Translations under genes and position numbers: made by a program
Notes under the pieces: model-generated
What the model was told of the DNA's origin: nothing
What the model saw: the letters and a program-made list of their open reading frames with translations, nothing else
The model's database searches: none
From: Lithospermum erythrorhizon
Taxonomy: Eukaryota > Streptophyta > Magnoliopsida > Boraginales > Boraginaceae
Length of the DNA stretch: 64,000 bases
Assembly: GCA_019722365.1 (NCBI GenBank)
Contig: JADFUC010000539.1
Span: 33,042-97,041 of the forward strand
Direction: 5' to 3'
Shown here: positions 47,936 to 59,239 of the stretch, in pieces
Numbering within the stretch: position 1 is the stretch's first letter
Layout of the letters: each line of letters starts with the position of its first letter

Positions 47936-48909
47936 GTTTATAAGTCGACTCTGAGCTTGTTGAAGAACTCATTAGTCAGCGTGGTCATTTTACGAATATG
48001 AAGACCCGCTTCACAAACACCACCATTGTTTGTAGGCGTGCCAGCGCCATTTCGCGTGTCAAAGTAGTACCCATTTGTGTAATATCCCTTGTACCTATTG
48101 ATTTCCCTTCTTGGACCAAGAGCCAAGGTGAAGAGACGTTGGTTGACGTTCGACATATTATTGTGGACCTGAAAAATGCATCGATCAAACAGTTGAATTG
48201 AAGTTGCTCAATCTCGTACTTCATTATTATTAATAAGTAATAAGAACTTATATAATTGTCGAGTATCTCGACGTGTCGTGTAATTGATCTACTAGATTAG
48301 GTTATTTCAAATCTTGATCACCATTATTATCGTAATCTACACACAAAATTAAAATTGTGGAATATTTATTATGGCATTATAGTAAATTTTGTCCTAGTTG
48401 CCAATATAAATTAAAGTAAGTAGACTTACTCTAAGTATGAATTATCCTTTCCGATTGTATTGCCTAAAATGTACATTTGTGTAGTTTGCGACTCCTTATC
48501 AGTCATCCAATATCTCTCTTTCAACATGGTCGTTGGCCGACCTAGGTGGCAACACAATGGCAATCGTTCATCAATGCTGATCTCCTCGATAAGCCATTAT
48601 CCTCTTGGAGGTTTGCATCGGCAGTGCGCGCTTTCTTCAAAGTACATTGAAACAAAGGATGACACCTCTTGTAGTAAATATGCCTCACATATTGATCCTT
48701 CAATATGCGCTTTTTGACGAACCATATGTTTTGTTATTCCAAGCAGGCTGGTATGATGACAAGTGTTAGTATAATGCAGTTAATAATTATACAATATGTA
48801 GTAGTAATTTATTAATTGATGATACCCTTGATTCAAAGCAGATCGTCACGCGATATTAGAGGACTACCCATTAAGGCCTCATACGACAAGTGAACTAGTA
48901 AATCTCCCA

Positions 48910-49134
48910 TTACATCGAACATTGTAGGTGGAAATTTTTTTTCAACTTGGACAATATCTCAACTATGTTATGCCCCAATATTTTTACATGGCCAACATGT
49001 AGGCTAGAAGACAAAATGTCTCTAATGATGTGGAAAAGCTCAGTTATCATCTCCCAGACAGGTTTTGGCAAAAGGTCTCGGAAAGCAACATGAATCAATT
49101 TATGAACATCTTGGATAATTGGAAGCAAATCCAT
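48910..49134 (-). pseudogene. CACTA transposase DUF4218 fragment
   Basis: The open frame shows LIHVAFRDLLPKPVWEMITE, then LFHIIRDILSSSLHV and GHNIVEILSKLKK, a clear DUF4218 domain of TNP2-type CACTA proteins (AFRxLLPxxVWxxIxELxxFFRDLCSTxLxVxxMExLxxNIxxIlCxLExiFPP). The final FPPSFFD motif is lost. Confidence 0.8.
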
Positions 49135-49204
49135 CAGGTGTCTTCAATTTGCTTAACCAAGTATGGATGGTCTGTTGTTGTTTTTGTGTCAGGGTGTAAC
49201 TTAC

Positions 49205-50000
49205 TTATGGTTTGGCAGACTTTCCTTTACTCATAGTCATGTACAAAGAACTTCTATATGTATGAGCCTCAAGATCCTTCCTCGATGCCTCGATGTCCTT
49301 CGTTTTTTCATTCTCATTCATCATTGTGAAGAAGAAATTTTCACCATAGTTCTTCTCATTATGCATGAAGTCGATGTTATGCTTGATTTTCAACTTAAAA
49401 ATATGGAAGCTCCTAGAATATGTCTTTTTTGTCCAATTATGAGTTTTCTCGTAACCAACTATTCTGTGTTGAGCCTGCTTAGAACTCCCGAACACGTTTG
49501 GGTCTAGTTGGGACATGATCTCAAATAACTCCTCTCCAGATCGTCTTTCTTCTTACATTTGTGAAGGCCAAGTTCTACCTTTCTTGAAGGCGCAGTTACT
49601 TATATTCGCTGATTATCAGGCAAACTGGCGATCACGATCAAACCAACTATGTTTCTTCCCTCAGCTTCAACCAAAGAACATATTTTCTCAGCTAATGAGG
49701 ACAAGATAATCGCCGTATTTCTTCGACTGACAATTTGTACCGTATCTTGGAAAGTCACTAATTGTCCACATCAATGCAACCCGAAGTTGGAAATTTTCTT
49801 TTATGTACGAATCCCATGTGTTTGCACCAACAGACCACAGATCATTTAATTCATCCAACAACGGCCTTAAAAACATGTCTAAATCACGCCCTGGACTCTT
49901 CGGCCCCGGTATAATAAGAGACATAAATACGAATAGTTCTTTTCTACATAGACCGGGGGGCAAATTGTACACACATATTATCAACGACAAGAATAACTAC
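49205..50000 (-). pseudogene. CACTA TNP2-type transposase core (Transposase_21) fragments
   Basis: The first part (49688-49990) reads YNLPPGLCRKELFVFMSLII, PGPKSPGRDLDMFLRPLLDE and ALMWTISDFPRYG. This matches the TNP2 core (PYNLPPxxCMKxxFxxLxLLIPGPxxPGxxIDVxLxPLIxEL and ALMWTINDFPAYG). The second part (49205-49516) reads RHNIDFM-type KHNIDFMHNEKNYGENFFF and TKDIEASRKDLEA, matching the RHNLDVMHIEKNVCDN and TKDxxxAR-DL motifs. A frameshift lies between them. The same element's N-terminal part is at 50218-50645. Confidence 0.85.
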
Positions 50001-50217
50001 ACCGAATTGATAAAAGAGGCTGAACCCATAGGTACACGGGCCAGAGGAGGCTACGACATTACGTTCTTGATGAAAATGCGGATAAGTCGCGTGAAGTGCT
50101 TCCAAAGCCTCGCACGTCCCTTGGATCTGACATCCAACGGGACATGTCTTTGTCCTCTTGTGCCATGTCGTATCTTGGTTTATGAGACATATAGGCGATT
50201 TCAACGGTCTCTCAAAG

Positions 50218-50645
50218 CTAAATGAGTAAGACATAGGAACGTCTTGAAACTTTTGTCCGAATATGTAAACATAACGAAGGCTCAGTAATTAGTATGAAAC
50301 TCTCCAAGTTTTCATATTCTTTATAGAACAACATGCAATTGTTCACACAAGCATGAATCTTATGCTTTGGTAGAAACAGAGGTCCCAACATTTTCTTGGC
50401 TTCATAAAAATCATTTGGAATTGTAGCCCCTCCATTAGGGGTAAGACCTTTCATTATTTCTAACATTCTCTTGAAATTATGTTGCGAAATTCTAGAATCT
50501 TATTTTAGATTGACCAACTCCGACGCCAATTTTAACCTAGTGAAAGTAGTCCATCCAGCCCATAATGGCTCATTGGCCTCCTCTAACAAACGGTAATATT
50601 CTTCTGTGGTAACATTAGGATCTTACATCGATAGATTCATCGTAA
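50218..50645 (-). pseudogene. CACTA TNP2-type transposase N-terminal fragment
   Basis: The frame at 50218-50466 contains IPNDFYEAKKMLGPLFL and HKIHACVNNCMLFYKEYENL, corresponding to LPxSFYEAKKLxxxLGLxYEKIHACxNDCiLFxKExxxL of the plant CACTA transposase. Upstream (50467-50645, minus) are residues like YRLLEEANEPLWAGWT and FTRLKLASELVNLK, the preceding conserved block (EANxPLYPGCTKFSxLSxLxRLxNLK). A stop and a frame change separate the two. Confidence 0.8.
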
Positions 50646-50699
50646 ATTGAATGAAATAACCGTTCCGTATAAATATTATTTTTAATATTATCGAGGGTA

Positions 50700-51273
50700 A
50701 AAAATTTGATTCGGGTTCGAGTTGTATTTGTTAAGCCAGGCCGAGTTTAAAACCGCAAACTGACGGGACCTTAAGTAAATCCATAAATATCCCTTTGACC
50801 AAACCCAACTATTATGCCGTGAATCTACTTTGACCCATGCATATGGAGTGGCCGAGACTGTCCCTCCCCGCCCTTGATTTTTGATTTTTTCTTGGTAAAA
50901 TCTTGTAGGTCTAACCTAAAATCTCGTTCTGTCTTAGATTAGCAAATGTATGGTTTTTAATCTTTAAATCTAGCTATTTTTGAGGTATAGTTGACTATCT
51001 TTGTATTGTTGTGTTTTGGGATTTCAGACTGGTTGTTGTAGATATTTTGTACATGATGGTTGTTGTATGTTATTTGTAAGTGCGTGGTTAGGAAATGCAA
51101 AGTAGTGGATTCTTTTCTTTAAAGCGCTTTCTTGTCCGTTGTATATTGTTTATGGGTTTATTTGAGGAAGCGGATGAGTTTGTAGAATTAGTGCGTCCGT
51201 CGGCGATGCTAACTCGGTGTCCGAGGTTTTGGGCGATTCTAACCTCAGGCCGATCGGCCTTGGAATCGTTACA
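50700..51273 (+). repeat. 3' part of the left LTR of the Tekay/Del-like gypsy element
   Basis: The segment ends in TTACA at 51269-51273, three bases before a primer-binding site, as expected for the end of an LTR. It is non-coding. Its left boundary against the CACTA remnant is unclear, so the LTR may be truncated there. Confidence 0.45.
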
Positions 51274-51276
51274 ATT

Positions 51277-51293
51277 TGGTATCGGAGGCGTGG
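51277..51293 (+). other. Primer-binding site for initiator Met-tRNA
   Basis: TGGTATCGGAGGCGTGG lies directly after the LTR end ATTACAATT-like sequence. The plant consensus complementary to the initiator Met-tRNA 3' end is TGGTATCAGAGC. The match is good, with one substitution and one inserted base, and fits a Ty3/gypsy element with gag starting about 140 bp downstream. Confidence 0.65.
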
Positions 51294-51418
51294 GTTCGGA
51301 TTATTTGATTATGCGTGGTTATGTGCATGGGCGTGTGTGTTTTTCTTTGAGTTGTGTTGGTTGAGTCTTTTCTTGGAGGTCTAAGTCTTTTCTTTTGTTT
51401 TTTCGTAGACTATTGAGG

Positions 51419-52450
51419 ATGCCACCGAGGGTAGACACGCGTAGGGTGACCCGTGCCACGAGAGGTGCCCGCAGGTAGGCCTAGAGTGCTGGAGGTAGAG
51501 GCAGGGGCGTGTGTATTTGGCCAGAGTTGTGGGCGAGTGAGCCTAGTGTGGGACAACAGAGTTCCAGCGAGTACATCTGATCCCAGAATTCCGATCACAT
51601 TGCGGAGGATAGGTGAGATGTTAGAGAAGATTTGGTACATGCGAGATAGCATTTCGGAGGTTGAGTTTTAAGTAAGCTCTTGGGCCGATTCACGAAGAGA
51701 GATCCCCAGTTAACTTGGGTTGGTACACCGATTGAAGCGTCGAGAGTTCATTAGATACTTGGAGACCATTTCGGTGATGGGCATTGAGGGTGAAATTTAG
51801 TCGGGTTCGCCGCCTCTGAGGCGCATGAGAGTGCTCGTGATTGGTGGGGTAATCTTTGGTTATCTCTAGATGCTAGAGGAGGATCCGGTGTCTTGGGAGC
51901 GCTTTGTGGCGTTATTCGAGGAAAATTATTGTGAGAGTACCCGTATAGCCGCCTTAGAGGAGGCTGGTCAGTGACTCGGGTGGCGACACATTTGATGATG
52001 AGTACGAGAGACGATTTAGTGAGTTATGTCGCTGCTTCAAGTATACACGGGCGAGGAAGCGAGAAGATTACTTAGATTCCGTGGCGGGATGAGATAGGAG
52101 ATCGCCACAGGGCTATCATTAAGCACTTCACCCGGTTTTAATGAGTTGATGAATCTTTGTGTTGAAGGTTAAAGATGGAGTTGGGCGAACTGAAACATTG
52201 GGGGCAAAGAGGGGGCGACAGGAGATAGTTGGTACTAGTGGACCTTCTAGTGCGAGATTTCAGAGGAGGGTGGTCCAGCGGACGTTAAGTCCGGATCCAT
52301 TTGATTAGGTGGTTCGTCCACAGTTGTCGGCAATTTCTCTGCGCCTTTTCTGCGCTAGATCTGGTGGGCCTTAGGGAGGTATCTCTAGAGTTTCGAGTGA
52401 TGCCAGGTGTTTCCGTTGCGGCGAGACTGGTCATATGATACGAGTTATCG
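51419..52450 (+). pseudogene. Ty3/gypsy gag remnant with CCHC-type knuckle
   Basis: The ATG at 51419 begins MPPRVDTRRVTRATRGARR, the Arg-rich start usual for this lineage, and soon meets a stop. The central gag block is readable around 51880-52110 (WERFVALFEENY, then a stretch with EEAR-like residues). At 52408-52450 the sequence encodes CFRCGETGHMIRV, a zinc knuckle whose last Cys is lost. Confidence 0.65.
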
Positions 52451-52744
52451 GGAGAGGAGATGCTACATTACCGTTGTCGATGGCACGGACATATTGCGAG
52501 GATTGTCCTCACATTGCATAAAGTGAGTGTCCCAGTACTTCATCATCGGTACAATTCGCGAGGTGGATCGAGGGAGTAGAAGTGGGCTACGGAGGCTACG
52601 GAGGCCGAGTCGTGGGTGGGAAATAGCCAGGTAAGCGTATTCTTGGACTTTAGTCAGTGGTGTAGGAAGTGGGCGTGGTCAGTATTGCGGTTATCAGCCA
52701 AGCTCGGGATTCTCCCAGTGGTGGCCAGTGCTCTAAAATTATGT

Positions 52745-52820
52745 GGGTTAAAAGCTAAAGTCTTGTTTGATTACAGGCTTCTCATTCTTTCATATCTGAA
52801 ATTCTCAGTATTCCTATAGC
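52745..52820 (+). pseudogene. Ty3/gypsy aspartic protease fragment
   Basis: LKAKVLFD is read in frame, followed after a one-base frame shift by SGASHSFIS-like residues and then SIPI. The D-S-G-A active-site tetrad of retroviral-type proteases is therefore split by an indel. Confidence 0.6.
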
Positions 52821-53261
52821 GCTTCGAGAACTCTTGCCATTACCGCCCAATTTTGCGCGGTAGAAGTTTGTTAAGATTGATGAGGTACTTAGAAACTGTC
52901 CCTTAAGTATTGAGAATCAATGTCTGGAGATAGATCTACTTCCTTTTGAGATGAATGATTTTGACCTTATTTTGGGGATGGATTGGTTAGGGAGACATCA
53001 TGCAGTGATAGATTGTCATCTTAAGAAGATTAAATCTCCCAGTCACAGGAAAATCTAAGATCTTTTTCTAGGTGATAGAAAATTCTTCCTACTCTTGCTC
53101 ATTTACGCTTTGGATTTGCCCATAAGATGTTGAGATCGGGATGTGTTGGTTATCTTGCCCATGTTGTTGACACAAGTAAGGAGGGGATTGAACTAAGAGA
53201 GGTGTGTGTCGTGAGTGGTTATCGGCGTGTTTCTTGAGGAGTTAAAGGGACTTCACTTGCC

Positions 53262-53976
53262 GTGCGAGAGGTGGAGTTCTCCAGCAGAATTACTTCACAG
53301 TACTACCCGATTTCTATGGCACCTTATAGAATGGCTCTTGCAGAGTTGAAGGAGTTGAAGACTCAATTGCAAGAATTGTTGGATAAGGGATTCGTTCGAC
53401 CAAGTAGTTCACCTTGGGGTGCTCCTGTTTTGTTTGTCAAGAAGAAGGAGTGGATCCTACAGGTTGTGTAGTATTGATTATGGCGATTGAACAAGGTAAC
53501 AATTAAGAATAGATATCCGTTGCCTAGGATTGATGATACATTTGATCAATTGAGGATGCCTTGTGTTTTCTAAGATTGACTTAGAGATGGGGTTATCGTG
53601 ATTTGAGGATTAAAGAGGATCATGTATCGAAATCATTTGAACTAAGATATGGGCAACTACGAGTTTTAGTGATGCCGTTTGGGTTACTTGAATGCAATTT
53701 GTTGCATTTATGGATCTTATGAATCGGGTATTCCGCTCTTACCTGGATAAATTTGTGGTGGTGTTCATTGACGACATTTTGATATATTCTGGTAGTGAGG
53801 GAGAGCATGAAGAACACTTGAGAATTGTGCTGGAGACTTTGAGGAGAAACGAATTGTATGCTAAATTTTCCAAGTGTGAATTTTGGTTGGGAAAGGTGCA
53901 GTTTAAGGTAAATTATGATTTCGGGGAGAGGAGTATAGTGTTGATCCTCAAAAGTTGGAAGGCTGTGATGAATTAG
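53262..53976 (+). pseudogene. Ty3/gypsy reverse transcriptase fragments
   Basis: The first frame (53262-53471) contains [40 protein letters not shown]. After a broken middle with [10 protein letters not shown] at about 53510-53535, the second frame (53692-53976) contains [28 protein letters not shown] and [12 protein letters not shown]. The catalytic motif is F-I-D-D (53764-53775), an accepted variant of YVDD. This is the best preserved retroelement domain in the window, although at least three frame breaks inactivate it. Confidence 0.9.
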
Positions 53977-54314
53977 GAACCTTGAGTATTCTTGAAATAA
54001 GAAGTTTTACGAATTAGGATATTGCCGGAGATTTATACAAGACTTCTCGATTATTGCAACACGGCTGACCCGATTTGACTAGAAGGAATTCCGTTTGTTT
54101 GGGAGTGAGGATTACTTGACGTGTTTGATGAGTTGAAAGAGAAACTAACTACCGATCCGATGTTGACTCTCTTCCGTCAGACGGGATGGCTATATGGGTA
54201 ATATAGTGATGTTTCCACATCGGGGGTTAGGATATTATTACTAATGCAAGCGTGGTAGGTAGTAGCCTACCATGCGTCATGACGGTTGAAAAATCATGAG
54301 AAGAATTATCCATT

Positions 54315-54574
54315 GTGATTTGGGTTAAATTTGCGGTGTGTTTGCACTTAAGATTTGAATGCACTACTTGTATGGTGTGGCGTGTCGATTTTACCGACCA
54401 CAAGAGTTTGAGTGCTTTCCCTCGCCAAAGGGATTTAAAATGCGGCGAAGGTGGATGGAGTTTATTAGCGATTATGATGTGTCCATTGAGTATCATCCTG
54501 GAAAGACGAATGTGGTAGCTGATGCATTAAGTCATAAAGGAAAGGTTAAGGAGATGTTGAATGAAATGAAGTAA
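54315..54574 (+). pseudogene. Ty3/gypsy RNase H fragment
   Basis: Two overlapping plus frames share the domain. One carries VDFTDHKSLSAF (family TDHKSLxYxF). The other carries MRRRWMEFISDYDVSIEYHP and GKTNVVADALSHKGK, the standard C-terminal end of plant gypsy RNase H (RRWLELLKDYDxxIxYHPGKxNVVADALSRK). Confidence 0.85.
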
Positions 54575-54649
54575 CTTGGTGTTAATTTTAGAGTAAGAGT
54601 TTATGGTGGTTTATTTGGCACAAATAAAGAGTTAAACCAGAGTTCTTGC

Positions 54650-55150
54650 TTGATGAGTACTCGAGGTAGCGAGAGAGATGAGAAGTTACGAAAGATAATT
54701 GAAGAAGTGAAAAGCGGAAGTAGATCGGACTTTGTGGTGAGAGATGATGGAGCCCTTACAATGCATGGTAGATTATTCATGCCTTACTCTCAGGAGTTAA
54801 AAAGGAGATTTTGGACGAAGCTCATAATGCTCCATGCCAATATGCATCTGGTGGTACAAAAGATGTATCGAGATCTAAAACAATCTATTATTGGCCTAAG
54901 ATGAAAAGAGAAATTGCCGATTTGTATCAAATTGTCGACACGCCAACAAGTGATGATTGAACACGAGACATCCGGCCAGGGGTTGTTGCAACCCATTCTA
55001 TTCAGCGAGTGGACTTGGGAGCATATTCGATGGATTTTGTTTTGAAGTTCCCAAGGACGTTAAGAAAGAATGATGGTATTTGGGTGATAATTGGATGGGC
55101 TGTCCCAAATGGAAACCATTTCTTACCAATTAAATCGACTCACGGTCTGA
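54650..55150 (+). pseudogene. Ty3/gypsy integrase N-terminal fragment
   Basis: The frame at 54650-54904 shows FVVRDDGALTMHGRLFMP and a KMYRDLKQS region, matching the zinc-binding N-terminus (GRLxVP, EAH, HPGxTKMYxDLKxxYWW) with its His residues changed. After a stop the next frame has SGQGLLQPILFSEWTWEHI, corresponding to the GLLQPLPIPxWKWExI linker before the catalytic core. The core itself is unreadable. Confidence 0.75.
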
Positions 55151-55399
55151 GGAGTTGGCAAGGTTAATATGTTGATCAGTTATACGTTGCATGGAGTGCG
55201 GGTATCCGTTGTATCGGAATCGAGATCTTTAGATTCACCTCGATTTTGAAAGGATTTCAAAGAAGCGATAGAGATTAAATTCGATTTAGTCACACGTCAT
55301 TTCGTCCACGATCGGATAGAATGCGAGAGAACAATTCAAACATTGGAGGATATATTTGCGGGTTTGTGTGTTAAACTTTTCGAAAATTAGGATGATGGT

Positions 55400-56080
55400 A
55401 TTTCGTCGATTAGGCATGCTTTCGTTACACGAATTAATTTTTTTACACCTTTAAAATGCTTTTCATTATATGACCCGTCAAAGTCGCGGCTAAATACGTC
55501 AGCGGAAGTCAGTCATACTAAATCTTCAAATATATATATATATATATATATAACAAAAGTAACATATTTAAGTAAAGTCCCTCAATAATACTTCAAATTA
55601 GTTGATGAAATGAGATAGAAGCATTATTGACAGCTTGAACCTTCACGTTGATGAAGAAATTAAATCGAAGATGAACTAGTAAGAGATTAAACTTATTGGA
55701 TGAAATGGAAAATGGAATATGAGTGATATTCTTCACGTATCGATATTAAAGTGTGCGGATATTTGGCAAAAGCGTCACGGGAGCATGATAGATAATTTTA
55801 AACGTCACGGAGCGTTAGTATAAAATTAAAATATCCTTTCGTGACACTAATCATTTCGAAACTATAAAAAAAGCACAAGTCTAGAGCACATGAAGCTTAT
55901 TTCAATACACTGCAAATCTACCATTTAAAACACTAAAGAGGAACATTCAATATATTGAAAAATAGTATCCATGTATACCATGACATCAAGGCCAATATCA
56001 CAAGACTAAGGACCAGCACAAAGAGATGCCAACTAACATTCAGGATGCTGCGGCAGTATGATTAGAAGTTATTAGTATGT
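55400..56080. other. Unassigned AT-rich sequence after the gypsy element, with a (TA)11 run
   Basis: No coding domain was recognised. A perfect TA dinucleotide run occupies 55531-55552. The region separates decayed gypsy integrase from the repeat-rich block beginning at about 56080. Confidence 0.45.
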
Positions 56081-56720
56081 AACCAGATATGTATTGAATA
56101 TATTCGTCATAACATTCAACATATAGTCTCCTCATAGTTTGAATATTTGGTATAATATATTCAATATATATTCAATATACTGAATCATATTCATATACTT
56201 AATCACCAAATAATATATTCAATACTGATTACATCTTAAACACATTCAATTTTAATTATAAATTATATTCAATATAATAATTGCGATTGCATCTTAAAGA
56301 CTTCAATCGATTATAATCGGTATATGTCTGATTATATTGAATATATCGATAGATGTAATGTCGGTATATATGCGATTAAATTGAATATATTGAATGTCTT
56401 TAAGATATGTCAGTATACTTAATCGCAACCAAAATATAATCGTATATATATTCAAACAGTTTGAATATATGCTGATTCCATAATCGTACATATATTGAAT
56501 ATTTCGACCAGATATAGTTTAAATATATAATCGTATTGTATCTGGTAGAAATATATATTGATTCTTGATTCAAACTGATTCCAGTTATACTTTAAAGTGT
56601 TTCATAGTATGTAACTGATTCTAAACCATAACTATTCAATATATATTCAATCATACTGATAAGGTACCAACTAGTGATTAGAGTTATTATTCGTATATAT
56701 TCGAAAATCAACTTTGGACT
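56080..56720. repeat. AT-rich palindromic repeat block 1
   Basis: The block is built from short palindromic phrases such as TTCAATATATTGAA-like and TTCAAACAGTTTGAA, plus TAATCGGTATAT and CTTTAAGATATGTCAG. About 280 bp (56291-56575) recurs in the same orientation at about 61735-62000. It recurs in opposite orientation at about 60310-60590. No coding capacity. Confidence 0.75.
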
Positions 56721-59080
56721 AAATGAAGGTCTACTTAAGTACTTACGAAGGATTAAGATATGTTTCTTGTATACGGTGGGGATAATGAGTTATTAGTAGA
56801 GGTTACACCGATGTCGGTTTCAAACCGATAGAGGCGATAGTCGATCTCGTCACAGTTATTAATGCACTTTTGAATGGTGGTGCGGTAGTAAGCGAGAACT
56901 GCTGTGGTATTTCGACAAGGAAGTTTGGTATTTACGGCTTGAATTTGGGAAGGAAGCTTGGGGATCAGATGATTGTGAACAACGCTTGAATTTTAAGCTT
57001 CAAATTTAATAATATATATCATTTGTTTTCAAGCTATGATCATTACATATATATATAATGTGTATGTATGCATAGGTACTAGGAGTAACATTTATTCCGT
57101 TTACTGATATAAGTTTTTACGTAAGTGCTTTGGAGTTAAGGACTCAAACAAGAGCACAATACATGAAACCTAAGCAGCGATATTGTAGTCCCTAATCGGT
57201 ATTCACTATTGGAATCGAATGTCATTGGTGGTATGGATTAGTTATTAGATCACGTTTGGATCAAAGAGAGCGAACTCTCGAATGCTAGTCGATCACGTAG
57301 GTATACGGTGTGAAATGGTTTGATCGTGATCTTGGACATTGACATAATGAGAACTTAAAGATTGTATATATGTGTCTAAAATTTTCTCATAGAACTTATG
57401 TTATATGGCAATTTTAGACTGCGTGACTGGTTCACTTTATAGGAGTAATTGAAATAAGCCGTTCCTTACAATTATTATGTTGATAGTACTTATATAAGTT
57501 TCTCGGTGGAGTATTTCGGGGTGAAATTAAAAATTTGAAGTTGAGTGATGGAGAATTCAATAAATCGGTTGGTGGTATATTTCGGTTTGTGGTGGGACCG
57601 GAGATAAATATAAATAATTTTTGGAATAATATCGATATATCGAAATGAGTGTAAGTGAGTAGTAATATGTAATATCGGGGAATATGATGGAAATCGATTT
57701 CGTTGAGATTTAAGAATCTTGAGGAAGGTGTAAAATTAGCAGAAACCAAACGGAACTTAAATTTCTTCCCTACAAATATCCACTACCACAGCTATCCTCA
57801 CATTATAAATCGAAACCTTGCTCCCTCTTTGGCAAAAATTTATGCTCCCCCGCTCAAAATTTTCTTCCATTTTCTATTCGATTGTCGCTTAAACTTCGAG
57901 ATCAAAGTGGTGGATTTGCTTCTCCTCATCATCTCCCATCATATCTAGGTAACAAAAGTCAAATCTTTTGAGATATTTCTTGAGTTTTGAAGAATTGACT
58001 TTTATGGATTTTTGTTGACTTTTAGATCTTGAATTTTATTATGGCATAGAAATGTTATCAGTATCGTATAGGGGATTAGCGGTGATTTTAGGTGATTATT
58101 GGGGTTAGAGAAGTGGTGTAAGTTGAGGGTTCACTCTTTGTGATGACTTTTCTTAATTAACTTTAAATTGTAATATGAGGTTAGAGGCTTTAATATAGTT
58201 GTTTTGGGTATAGAATTGTCTGGTTTGCTTGGATATGGATAAGGAGAGGTGGGTTGAGAAAGTTTAGGAAGTTCATATAGCATTTAGCGTTTGAATTGGA
58301 GGTTGTATTTAATGGATTAATTAGTTGTCGATTGATTGTTGGATTGATTAGAATGAGCTTAAAGTGTTATTGTTGGGGTAATAAAGGCGGTGACGAATAT
58401 TGAGATTTCTGAAGTTGGCGATTAGAATGTAGTTATGTTGTTGGAATATTAAAGTGTATGCAATCTTGAGGATAAGATGATTGCTAAGGGTTATAGAATT
58501 TGAATGTCGTGAGGCGTGGTACTTTCGGGGTTAATATAGATGCTAAAGGGTTATTCTACAAAATGTGTTATAATGTATAATTTCCTTGAATAGGAGTTGA
58601 GCACAGATCCTTACAATTTGCCTAGAGTCATTATTCTTGCTTTGGGCTCAGTGAGATGCAAATCTCATGATAGGACCTTTCATATATATTATATTATATA
58701 TATTACATGTGATATCTTGGATTGATACGATATGTATTGATATTGATTATGATTGATACTAATGTGTAAACTTTGATTTATGATTAAATATGATGAAATA
58801 ATTGAGATTATGATTCATATCATGAAATATTAATGATTTGATTTATATCATGGATAGTTGTGAATATGATTCATGTTATGAAATTTTATTATTATTTGTG
58901 TGATGTGTGTGTTGTGTCTTTGATGTGTTTGATTGCTTTGTGTACTTGCTTGGGCGGTGGTGACCCGACCGGAGGTTTGGTGTGGTGTGCATATTGTGTG
59001 GGTAGCAGGTAGTTCGGGAGGTTTTGTGTGATATGCACATTGAGGTGTAGCCTCGGTCGGGAGGATGGAGAGGTGGAGGC
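56720..59080. other. Region between repeat blocks, partly gypsy LTR-like
   Basis: No domain was recognised. A TATA-like CATTATAAATCG at about 57801-57812 leads into CT-rich leader-like sequence, and TTTTTGTTGACTTTTAG at about 58010-58026 resembles the presumed gypsy LTR at 7097-7115 (minus). The plus frame at 57703-57948 lies in this leader-like sequence and is not called as a gene. An LTR of the Tekay-like element is a reasonable guess. Confidence 0.35.
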
Positions 59081-59085
59081 CTCGT

Positions 59086-59235
59086 CGATTATGTGGAGGT
59101 GGATTCCTCGTATGTATTATTTGGAAGTGGATTCTGCATTGTGTGTATTATTTGGAGGTGGATTCTGCATTGTGTGTATTATTTGGAGGTGGATTCCTCA
59201 TGTGTGTATTATTTGGAGGTGGATTCCTCATTTTG
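59086..59235 (+). repeat. 30/31-bp minisatellite, about five units
   Basis: The unit core TATTATTTGGAGGTGGATTC has anchors at 59115, 59146, 59177 and 59207, plus a partial first unit at about 59086. Alternative unit ends are CTGCAT and CCTCAT. The 31-bp period makes the frame rotate, producing the repetitive open frames seen at 59028-59271, which are not genes. Confidence 0.9.
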
Positions 59236-59239
59236 ATGC

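Larger units (their letters stand above)
46292..50645 (-). mobile_element. CACTA (En/Spm) DNA transposon, one terminus visible, transposase on minus strand
   Basis: The left end starts with CACTAGAAGAAAAGGAG at 46292, the canonical CACTA terminal repeat form (CACTA(C/G)AAGAAAA). A subterminal repeat pair follows (46560 and 46671). The transposase gene runs on the minus strand from about 50645 to 47880 in the expected order: N-terminal region, Transposase_21 core, DUF4218, DUF4216. The reading frame is broken several times. The opposite terminal repeat was not found between the gene start and the gypsy element beginning near 51270, so the right end is probably lost. Confidence 0.75.
51277..55400 (+). 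mobile_element. Ty3/gypsy retrotransposon, Tekay/Del-like, degraded
   Basis: The plus-strand order is: primer-binding site (51277), gag start (51419), gag zinc knuckle (52408-52450), protease (about 52745-52820), reverse transcriptase (53262-53976), RNase H (about 54315-54574), integrase (54650-55150). The layout and the RT and RNase H motifs are those of chromovirus-type plant gypsy elements. Many frameshifts and stops inactivate it. The integrase fades out by about 55400, and no chromodomain or 3' LTR could be placed with confidence. Confidence 0.8.

Noticed and set aside
57703..57948. An 81-codon plus-strand frame behind a TATA-like motif
   Set aside because: No recognised domain; the composition and neighbouring phrases fit an LTR leader rather than a host gene.
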